From positions 1-64,000 of the forward strand of contig CALWLH010000037.1 of NCBI GenBank assembly GCA_944381475.1: a DNA stretch of 64,000 nt. Reading direction: 5' to 3'. Every line of letters begins with the position of its first letter. The stretch's first letter is position 1. Shown in pieces: positions 8,313-16,819 of the stretch. A program made the position numbers and the translations under genes. Under the pieces are notes generated by a model. It was not told the origin of the DNA and ran no database searches. It was given only the letters and a program-made list of their open reading frames with translations. The DNA is from an uncultured Lachnospiraceae bacterium. Lineage in GTDB: Bacteria > Bacillota > Clostridia > Lachnospirales > Lachnospiraceae.

Positions 8313-8549
8313 ATGGAGACAGTAAAAGTAAAATTAAACACGATTGAAAAGGTAAAGAAATTTGTAAGTATGCTGGCGAAGCATGACGGATATTTTGATC
8401 TTAAATCCGATATGCGCGTTGTGGACGCCAAATCCATCATGGGGATTCTTACCATGAATTTAACAAAGTGTATGGAATTACGCATTATCCAGACAAATGA
8501 TAATATGGAAGACTTAATGAAAGATTTGAACCCATTCCTGGCTGCATAA
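8313..8549 (+). CDS. HPr-like protein lacking the active-site histidine
   Basis: 78 aa from ATG 8313 (AGAGGG upstream; the frame is open back to 8202 but that extension lacks a ribosome site). The fold matches the PTS phosphocarrier HPr: METVKVKLNTIEKVKKFV, then a VDAKSIMGILTM segment corresponding to the regulatory Ser46 helix (KSIMGIL). The His15 loop (HARPA in HPr) is replaced by IEKVKKF, so it cannot take phosphate from enzyme I. This is the situation of Bacillus Crh, which keeps only Ser46 and acts with CcpA. A Crh-like regulatory role is an inference. The gene is monocistronic, with its own promoter and terminator. Confidence 0.75.
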   Translation: METVKVKLNTIEKVKKFVSMLAKHDGYFDLKSDMRVVDAKSIMGILTMNLTKCMELRIIQTNDNMEDLMKDLNPFLAA

Positions 8550-8567
8550 ATAAACAAAAAGAGAAAG

Positions 8568-8606
8568 ACGCCGTTCGGACTGTTATCGTCCGGGCGGTGT
8601 TTTTTT
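8568..8606 (+). terminator. Rho-independent terminator of the HPr-like gene
   Basis: ACGCCGTTCGGAC (8568-8580) pairs with GTCCGGGCGGTGT (8588-8600) with G-U pairs and a seven-base loop, followed by a T tract to 8606. Confidence 0.8.
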
Positions 8607-8673
8607 AAAAAGACTTTTATACATACATAAAATACCACAAAACGCTTAAAATACTGCTCGTACAGGAGGTTTT

Positions 8674-9108
8674 ATGAGCAGGGATATAAAGCAGACTGTC
8701 ATTGAGCTGTTGTTGGGAATATGGATTTGGACTATTGTTCTTCTCATATCGGTTCTTCTGGCTTTAAGATGTCTCCAGGGCTGGGAGATGCGGCATACAA
8801 GGGTGCTTTTAGGATTTATTGCCGGAGGAGCACTGGGGAGCTTTATGGCAATGCACATGGCCCGTTCCATAGAAAAAGCGGTAGAGCTGGAAGAGGGAGA
8901 GACGCTGGCTCTCATACGTAGAGCATATCTTCTGCGCACGATCATAGTGCTGGTATGCGCAGTGCTTTTGTATTACACAGGCTGGGTCAATATTCCGGCG
9001 TTATTTGCGGCTTTGTTTGGATTAAAGATCGCGGCATATTCACAGCCAATCCTTAATCGGATACTTAACAGAAAAAAGAAAAGGCATGATTTTGACACGG
9101 ATCTATAG
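8674..9108 (+). CDS. atpI: ATP synthase subunit I (AtpI-like membrane protein)
   Basis: 144 aa with four hydrophobic segments (about residues 13-33, 43-63, 87-107 and 111-127). Its composition, length and first place in the atp operon identify it as AtpI, a small membrane protein implicated in assembly of the c ring and in Mg/Ca handling. AGGAGG lies just upstream of ATG 8674. Sequence conservation in this family is low, so the call leans on context. Confidence 0.75.
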   Translation: MSRDIKQTVIELLLGIWIWTIVLLISVLLALRCLQGWEMRHTRVLLGFIAGGALGSFMAMHMARSIEKAVELEEGETLALIRRAYLLRTIIVLVCAVLLYYTGWVNIPALFAALFGLKIAAYSQPILNRILNRKKKRHDFDTDL

Positions 9109-9152
9109 TTCATTTGTCAGAGGATCATGGCTTATATTTTGTAGGGGCGTAT

Positions 9153-9866
9153 ATGATGCTTGCAGAAAATGAAGCAGATTTTTTTATAGAGCTGCTGTAT
9201 GAATATCATCTTTTTGGCCACAGTTTCTATCTCACCACCACCCATGCGGCAATGCTGATCCTTTCGTTGGCGCTGATTTTATTCTTTTTAGCCGCAAATA
9301 TCTCCGTCAGAAAAGCATTAGCCAAAAATATTGCAGAAAAACCCGGCGCCTTTTTAAATGCGGTGGAGCTGATGGTGGAATGGCTGGACCGCATATGGGA
9401 AGAGGATTACAGAAACAATGCAAGAGGACGATATAATTATGTTGGGACCCTGTTTATATTTACAGTTGCCTGCAACATTTCCGGTATATTTGGCCTGCGT
9501 CCTCCTACAGCAGATTACGGGGTGACCCTTTGTCTGGGAATGATCACCTTTGGACTTATTCATTATCATGGCGTAAAAAAAAGGAGGGGAAGACATTTCA
9601 CAGGACTGCTGGAGCCCTTTCCTCTGCTGTTTCCTCTCAACCTGATCGGAGAGGCGGCAGTGCCCTTGTCTCTGTCCCTGCGTCTCTTTGGAAATGTGAT
9701 GTCTGGGACGGTGATGATGGGATTGTGGTATGGCCTGATGCCGCTTTTATTTCAAATAGGCATTCCGGCAGCGCTCTACTGCTATTTTGATTTGTTTTCC
9801 GGGGTCATTCAGGCATATGTGCTTTGTATGCTGACGGTGGTATATATTCAGGAGAAGGTTCGCTGA
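9153..9866 (+). CDS. atpB: F0F1 ATP synthase subunit a
   Basis: 237 aa from ATG 9153 (AGGGG five bases upstream); an in-frame TTG at 9114 lacks a ribosome site. It is a polytopic membrane protein. The segment GEAAVPLSLSLRLFGN carries the essential stator arginine, and the last helices hold FSGVIQAYVLCMLTVVYI with the conserved Gln. It forms the ion half-channels against the c ring. Spacing to atpE is about 120 bases, as is common where c is translated at high rate. Confidence 0.9.
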   Translation: MMLAENEADFFIELLYEYHLFGHSFYLTTTHAAMLILSLALILFFLAANISVRKALAKNIAEKPGAFLNAVELMVEWLDRIWEEDYRNNARGRYNYVGTLFIFTVACNISGIFGLRPPTADYGVTLCLGMITFGLIHYHGVKKRRGRHFTGLLEPFPLLFPLNLIGEAAVPLSLSLRLFGNVMSGTVMMGLWYGLMPLLFQIGIPAALYCYFDLFSGVIQAYVLCMLTVVYIQEKVR

Positions 9867-9958
9867 AAACAGAAGGCAGGTTTCAGAATGTATCAGGAAT
9901 GTGCCGTGAATCAATCTAAATAGACGGCGGAAATGTGACTGCTGTCTAATTGCTATAA

Positions 9959-10237
<279 letters not shown>

Positions 10238-10295
10238 TTGTGAGGCATAATAAGATGAAGAGTTTAGAAAAGGGACTCTGTGGGGAGGATTTGCT

Positions 10296-10859
10296 TTGAA
10301 TGCATATGCAAAAATGCGGACAATGGGTGAGATGGCAGGGGGGCGTATCTTTGGTCTGGATCTGCAGCTTCTGCAGGATGCGCTGATCCTTGGCATCAAT
10401 ATTTTTATCATCTTTATACTGGCGTCTTATCTGCTGTTTAATCCTGTCAGAGCGCTTTTAAAGAGGCGTCAGGAGCAAATTCAGAATGACCTGGAGGGCG
10501 CTGCAAGGAGCCGGGAGAAGGCCAAAGCTTTGGCGGCAGAATACGAGGGAAAGCTGGCGCATATCCAGTCAGAGGCGGAAACGGTTCTGGAGGATGCCAG
10601 AAGGAGGGCAGGCCGATGTGAGGCACAGATTCTCCAGGAGGCAAGGAATACAGCCCAGGATATCAGAAACCGGGCTGAAAAGGATGCGGCGCTTGAAAGA
10701 GAGAAGGCGCTGGAGGATGTGAAGCAGGAGATTATCCGGATAGCAGGTATGATGGCAGGCCAGATCATAGCTGCGCAGATGGACGATAAAATTCAGGATT
10801 CACTGGTGAATGAGGTACTGGAACAGATCGGAGCGCACACCTGGGACAGCCGTGGATGA
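10296..10859 (+). CDS. atpF: F0F1 ATP synthase subunit b
   Basis: 187 aa. One N-terminal membrane helix (about residues 28-50, LILGINIFIIFILASYLLF) with the NPVRALLKRRQEQI junction, then a long charged coiled coil, form the peripheral stalk. The start is TTG 10296, chosen because GGGGAGG lies seven bases upstream and the frame begins LNAYAKMRTMG; the next ATG would still leave the helix intact. Confidence 0.88.
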   Translation: MNAYAKMRTMGEMAGGRIFGLDLQLLQDALILGINIFIIFILASYLLFNPVRALLKRRQEQIQNDLEGAARSREKAKALAAEYEGKLAHIQSEAETVLEDARRRAGRCEAQILQEARNTAQDIRNRAEKDAALEREKALEDVKQEIIRIAGMMAGQIIAAQMDDKIQDSLVNEVLEQIGAHTWDSRG

Positions 10860-10905
10860 TGACAGAGGCGATAGGGAATATCGCAGAACAGATGGGAGCC
10901 TGCAT

Positions 10906-11484
10906 ATGGAAGAATCGGGGGTAAGAGTCTATGCGGAGGCGTTGACTGCATTGATTCGTGAGAAGGAAGATCATATAGCCAGTATAAAAGCTTTATATGA
11001 AAATATCCGGATGCTGAAGTCGATTTTGAAGGAATATCCTGCGTTTCTGGAGCTTTTGGCTCATCCAGGGATAGGGAGGATGGAAAAGGAGGATATCCTT
11101 CATGGGGTGTTTGAAGGACGCGTCATGCAGGAGCTTTACGGTCTTTTCAAGGTTCTGGTAAAAAAGGGCCGCATAGAGTGGAGCATACAGATTCTGGATG
11201 AAGCCCTCATAAGCTGCGAAAAATACATGAACGTGGGAGAAATCCATGTAGCCAGCGGCTGGGAGCTGAGGCAGGAGCAAAGGGAGAGAATAGAGAAAAG
11301 GATCTTGGAGACCACCACATATGCATCGCTTCAAATGCATTATCGTATTGACCCGGAATTAATGGGCGGTGTGGTGATTCGCATAGGGGGTCGTGTGGCA
11401 GACGGCAGTGTAAAGCATCGGCTGGAAAATATGACCAGACGGCTGGAAAATATAAACACAGGCGATACCTGCACAGGAAAATAA
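10906..11484 (+). CDS. atpH: F0F1 ATP synthase subunit delta
   Basis: 192 aa from ATG 10906 with GGGAG seven bases upstream; the open frame extends further back into atpF but without a ribosome site. The N terminus RVYAEALTALIREK and the C-terminal DPELMGGVVIRIGGRVADGS segment are typical of the OSCP/delta family, which joins the b stalk to the F1 head. Confidence 0.88.
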   Translation: MEESGVRVYAEALTALIREKEDHIASIKALYENIRMLKSILKEYPAFLELLAHPGIGRMEKEDILHGVFEGRVMQELYGLFKVLVKKGRIEWSIQILDEALISCEKYMNVGEIHVASGWELRQEQRERIEKRILETTTYASLQMHYRIDPELMGGVVIRIGGRVADGSVKHRLENMTRRLENINTGDTCTGK

Positions 11485-11521
11485 GTGCAGCTTAGATTAA
11501 GAAAGAAGAGGTGTGTTCCCC

Positions 11522-13039
11522 ATGGATTTAAAAACGGATGAGATCAGTGCTGTGATCAGGGAAGAAATCCGGCGATATTCAAGAAAGCTGGATGTCTCCG
11601 ATAAGGGTACGGTCATTCAGGCGGCTGACGGTATTGCCCGAATCTATGGCCTGAAAAATGCCATGCAGGGAGAGTTGGTGGAATTTGACTGCGGCATACA
11701 AGGTATGGTGCTGAACCTGGAAGAAGATCATGTGGGAGTGATTCTGATGGGTGATCCTGAGAAAGTCCGGGAGGGAGACCGGGTAATAACCACGGGACGT
11801 GTGGCGGAGGTTCCTGTAGGAGATACCCTGACAGGACGGGTGGTAAACGCACTGGGGCAGCCCATTGACGGTAAGGGTCCGGTTCATACCCGCAGGACGC
11901 GCCGTATTGAGCGTGTGGCGCCGGGAGTGATCACCAGAAAATCCGTGTCAGTGCCTTTGCAGACGGGAATCAAGGCCATTGATGCCATGGTGCCCATTGG
12001 AAGGGGGCAGAGGGAGCTGATCATCGGAGACCGTCAGACCGGAAAGACCTCTATCGCCATCGACACCATTATCAATCAGAAGGGGCAGGGTGTGCTGTGT
12101 ATCTATGTGGCCATCGGCCAGAAGTTGTCTACGGTTGTAAATATTGTCAGAACCCTAGAGGATTTTGGAGCTATGGACTACACCACGATTCTAGCTTCTA
12201 CTGCGGGGGATCCCGCGTCTTTGCAGTATATTGCCCCCTATGCGGGCTGCGCCATGGGGGAAGAGTGGATGGAGCAGGGGCGGGACGTACTGATCATCTA
12301 TGATGATCTTAGCAGACATGCGGCTGCGTACCGAACCATTTCCCTGCTGCTAAAAAGACCTCCGGGGAGAGAGGCCTATCCGGGAGATGTATTTTATCTG
12401 CACGCAAGGCTGCTGGAGCGGGCAGCCAGACTGGCGCCTGAATATGGAGGCGGGTCCCTGACGGCTCTGCCCATTATCGAGACCCAGGCAGGGGATGTTT
12501 CTGCTTATATTCCTACCAATGTTATATCCATCACCGATGGCCAGATTTATCTGGAAGCGGATCTGTTTAATGCCGGATTCCGCCCTGCAGTGAATCCGGG
12601 CTTGTCCGTATCCCGGGTGGGAGGCTCGGCTCAAACAAGAGCCATGAAAAAAATTGCCGCCCCCATTCGTATGGAGCTTGCTCAGTACCGGGAGCTGGCG
12701 GCTTTCTCCCAGTTTGGGTCGGAGCTGGATGCGGATACCAGGAGAAAGCTGGAACAGGGCGAGCGTATCAGGGAGATCTTAAAGCAGCCCAAATACCAGC
12801 CCATGCCTGTGGAATATCAGGTGATCATCATTTATGCGGCTGTAAATGGATATCTGCTGGAGGTGGAGGTATCAAGAATTTTGGAATTCCAGGAGGGGTT
12901 GTTCGCATTCGTTGACAGGAAGTATCCACAGCTCCCTGAAGAGATCCGTAGGACGGGGGATCTGACGGAGGAGGCGGAGCAGATGCTGAGAACGGCTATC
13001 CAGGAGTTTAAGGATCAGAAGCGAGACCCATTGCTTTGA
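11522..13039 (+). CDS. atpA: F0F1 ATP synthase subunit alpha
   Basis: 505 aa. N-terminal beta barrel, nucleotide-binding domain with P-loop [15 protein letters not shown] near residue 168, the [22 protein letters not shown] segment and the [18 protein letters not shown] region with the catalytic-interface arginine. ATG 11522 is preferred (AAGAAGAGG ten bases upstream) over two GTGs too close to that site. It is the non-catalytic hexamer subunit. Confidence 0.95.
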   Translation: MDLKTDEISAVIREEIRRYSRKLDVSDKGTVIQAADGIARIYGLKNAMQGELVEFDCGIQGMVLNLEEDHVGVILMGDPEKVREGDRVITTGRVAEVPVGDTLTGRVVNALGQPIDGKGPVHTRRTRRIERVAPGVITRKSVSVPLQTGIKAIDAMVPIGRGQRELIIGDRQTGKTSIAIDTIINQKGQGVLCIYVAIGQKLSTVVNIVRTLEDFGAMDYTTILASTAGDPASLQYIAPYAGCAMGEEWMEQGRDVLIIYDDLSRHAAAYRTISLLLKRPPGREAYPGDVFYLHARLLERAARLAPEYGGGSLTALPIIETQAGDVSAYIPTNVISITDGQIYLEADLFNAGFRPAVNPGLSVSRVGGSAQTRAMKKIAAPIRMELAQYRELAAFSQFGSELDADTRRKLEQGERIREILKQPKYQPMPVEYQVIIIYAAVNGYLLEVEVSRILEFQEGLFAFVDRKYPQLPEEIRRTGDLTEEAEQMLRTAIQEFKDQKRDPLL

Positions 13040-13138
13040 GAATTCTTGAAGTGTTCAGAATGTAGATAAAGGTTTATGTCTGTTTGCAGTCTGGGAAGGA
13101 CTATTGCGTGAATGGGGTTTTGAAAGGGGGTGTTTTTT

Positions 13139-13993
13139 GTGGCATCCATGGGAGAGTTAAAGAAACGCAGGGACATGATCAACAGCATCAGTCAGATTAC
13201 AAAAGCCATGGAGCTGGTGTCCAGGGTGAAGCTCCAGAGGGTGAGACCTCCGGCTGAAAATGTCCAGCCATACTTCGATCTCATGGATGAGATGGTTCGC
13301 TTGGCTTTGTCCGGGTCAGAGGATATCATCCACCCCTATTTGACCGGAACGCCTGGGGGAAAAAAGGCGGTGATTCTTATAACCTCCAACCGGGGATTGG
13401 CTGGGGGCTATAATTCAAATATTTTGAGGATGGTCTTAAACAGCCGTGCGTTTTCAAAAGAGGACACCATGATCTATCCCATAGGGGCCAAGGGCAGGGA
13501 ATACATGCTTTTAAGGGGGTATGTGGTGGGACAGGATTTTTCCCATGTAATCAGTGAGCCCGGATATGCGGATGTTAGGAAGATAGCAGACCAGCTGCTT
13601 GGTGAATTTGCGGCAGGAGGGCTGTCAGAGATTTACCTGGCATATACCCGTTTTATAAATACCATGGCGCGGGAGCCTGTGCTTACAAGGATACTGCCGG
13701 TGGAGAAGCCCCTCCGCAAAGAAGGGGCCGCCAATGAAATCCTTGATTATGAGATGGAACAGGAGGAGACCCTATCCATGCTGGTTCCCAGGTATATCGC
13801 GGGCCTTCTGCAGGGCGCCCTTTTACAGTCAGCGGCCAGCGAGCACAGTTCACGTATGCAGGCTATGGAGCAGGCTTCAGATAATGCCCAGGAGATGATG
13901 GAGAAGCTGGAAACAGCATATAACCGTGCCCGCCAGAGCGCCATCACCCGGGAGCTGACAGAGATTATCGCAGGAGCGGGGGCATTGGACTGA
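13139..13993 (+). CDS. atpG: F0F1 ATP synthase subunit gamma
   Basis: 284 aa from GTG 13139, with AAAGGGGG eight bases upstream. The N terminus MGELKKRRDMINSISQITKA and the C-terminal coiled coil ending REL-TEIIAGAGAL are the two ends of the rotor shaft. A GTG at 13130 is the alternative start. Confidence 0.92.
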   Translation: MASMGELKKRRDMINSISQITKAMELVSRVKLQRVRPPAENVQPYFDLMDEMVRLALSGSEDIIHPYLTGTPGGKKAVILITSNRGLAGGYNSNILRMVLNSRAFSKEDTMIYPIGAKGREYMLLRGYVVGQDFSHVISEPGYADVRKIADQLLGEFAAGGLSEIYLAYTRFINTMAREPVLTRILPVEKPLRKEGAANEILDYEMEQEETLSMLVPRYIAGLLQGALLQSAASEHSSRMQAMEQASDNAQEMMEKLETAYNRARQSAITRELTEIIAGAGALD

Positions 13994-14027
13994 CGAAGGG
14001 GACGCTGGTTTGGTATCAGATATATAA

Positions 14028-15446
<1,419 letters not shown>

Positions 15447-15493
15447 GAGGAAGCTTCTTATATAAATTGTCAGATGAGGGGAAATCACGGAAT

Positions 15494-15766
15494 ATGCAGT
15501 TAAGGGTTGTATCCTTAGATGGAATTTTTTTTGAAGGGGACGTGGAGATGGTGGAATTTTGCACCACAGAGGGAAACCGGGGGGTGCTGCCGGGTCATAT
15601 GTCCCAGATGTGTGCGCTGCTTCCCGGAAGGCTGATTATCCGCCGGGAAGGGGAAATCATGGAGGCAGCCCTTTCCGGGGGATTTGCGCTGATTCGGCCG
15701 GATCAGATACAGATCATCACGGAAGAAGCAAAACAAAAAACTACAGAAACAAAAGGACAATCGTGA
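15494..15766 (+). CDS. atpC: F0F1 ATP synthase subunit epsilon, short form
   Basis: 90 aa from ATG 15494 (99 aa if TTG 15467 is used). The N-terminal beta-sandwich is complete (LRVVSLDGIFFEGDVEMV, GVLPGHMSQM, SGGFALIRPDQIQIIT). The protein then stops after a short Lys/Thr/Gln-rich tail, so the two C-terminal helices that inhibit ATP hydrolysis in most bacteria are absent. No continuation is visible in other frames before the convergent regulator gene. It should couple rotor and c ring but lack ATP-sensing inhibition. Confidence 0.85.
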   Translation: MQLRVVSLDGIFFEGDVEMVEFCTTEGNRGVLPGHMSQMCALLPGRLIIRREGEIMEAALSGGFALIRPDQIQIITEEAKQKTTETKGQS

Positions 15767-15785
15767 TCCCTTCCCCATTGTCTAT

Positions 15786-16523
15786 TCACCTTCTGTATTC
15801 CCCCGGCGTGCAGCCGTAGTGCTTCTTAAAGCATTCTGTAAAGTAGCTCTGGGTGGAAAAGCTTAAAGTAAAGGCAATGTCTGCGCAGGAGGCATCGGTG
15901 CTTTTCAGCATTGCCGCAGCAGTCTCTAATCTCTTCCTCATAATATACCCCTTTAACGGTTCCCCGGTTTCTTTCTTAAAAAGACCAGAGAGGTAGCTGC
16001 GGCTGAGACCTGCCCGGCGGGCCAGGAGTCCCACGCTGAGATTCTCATGCAGGTTGTCGCAGATGTACTCACATACCCGGCGGATAGTCTGGGAGGATAT
16101 CCCGTTTTTGGCCAGAGCCTTCATGCGTTTTGCGAAGTCTAAAACCATCTCATCGTTCAGATTCATCACCTGCTGCGGAGTTTTGCACTGATCCGCCTGC
16201 CGGATATAAATATCTGTAAGTGTGTAGGCTTCCTCCGTGGACATGCCTGCTTTGCAGCAGGCCCTGGAAACCAAAGTGGCGTTTACAACCAGATGATAGA
16301 TCTGGTTTCTCAAGGGACTGTCTGAGAGCGCGCCTTTTCCTACCGACTCCAATTTTCCATATTTTCTCTGATTCTCCAGAATCTGTTCCACATCCCCCCT
16401 GGCTACCATCTCGTAAAACGGCGCTTCCACATCCCCGGCCTGGTGTGTAAAATGGGCTTCTCTCTGGAGATAAAGCTGATAATTCAGCGCGGTGTGCGTG
16501 TTCACTGCTTTCTCCTTATCCAT
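15786..16523 (-). CDS. AraC family transcriptional regulator
   Basis: 245 aa. The C-terminal 100 residues form the paired helix-turn-helix of AraC proteins (LARRAGLSRSYLSGLFKKET and ADIAFTLSFSTQSYFTECFK with the closing GCTPGEYRR). The N-terminal 140 residues are a helical sensor of unknown ligand. The start may be the GTG at 16505, which has AAGGAG six bases upstream, instead of ATG 16523. It is divergent from the GH5 endoglucanase gene, about 300 bases away, and is its likely regulator (inference). Confidence 0.85.
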   Translation of the reverse strand: MDKEKAVNTHTALNYQLYLQREAHFTHQAGDVEAPFYEMVARGDVEQILENQRKYGKLESVGKGALSDSPLRNQIYHLVVNATLVSRACCKAGMSTEEAYTLTDIYIRQADQCKTPQQVMNLNDEMVLDFAKRMKALAKNGISSQTIRRVCEYICDNLHENLSVGLLARRAGLSRSYLSGLFKKETGEPLKGYIMRKRLETAAAMLKSTDASCADIAFTLSFSTQSYFTECFKKHYGCTPGEYRR

Positions 16524-16621
16524 AAAAATTTATTTTGAACCCTCCAATGATAATAAAACAAAAGTGAAAAAAATACAACAAAATTGATAGTTAAAGATGT
16601 TGGATAATGGTATAATAACGA

Positions 16622-16756
16622 GGCAAGCGGCACCCGAGCTTGCTCGAGGTGGCATTTGCCGAGTATCACATCGAGCCGATAGGTGAGATGGTATAATGTA
16701 TCCAAACCGAAGGTACAGGTATCAAATAATGCAAAGTTTGGAATTAAACTTCCAAA
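16622..16756 (+). promoter_or_regulatory. Structured leader region of the GH5 gene (three hairpins)
   Basis: Between the AraC and GH5 genes three inverted repeats follow one another. 16622-16660 is an imperfect hairpin (GGCAA...TTGCC outer, CGAG/CTCG inner). 16667-16685 is CAC-ATCG around AGC with CGAT-AG-GTG. 16737-16756 is TTTGGAA-6-TTCCAAA. TATAAT sequences at 16611-16616 and 16692-16697 are possible -10 elements without a convincing -35. A fourth hairpin sits in the repeated element at 16754-16801. Confidence 0.6.
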
Positions 16757-16801
16757 TCTACCATGATGACGCGGCAAGCGCGTCAGAAAGAGGTAAAAAT
16801 G
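16754..16801 (+). repeat. Repeated leader element, copy 1 (box, hairpin, RBS, ATG)
   Basis: AAATCTACCAT box, then a hairpin GACGCG-GCAAG-CGCGTC (16768-16784), then GAAAGAGG and an ATG at 16799. A second copy lies at 50686-50732 upstream of the cyclophilin gene. The copies differ by five substitutions and one indel over 48 bases, two of the substitutions forming a compensatory G-C to A-T change in the stem. Confidence 0.75.
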
Positions 16802-16819
16802 AAGAAGGAGGATTTTAGT

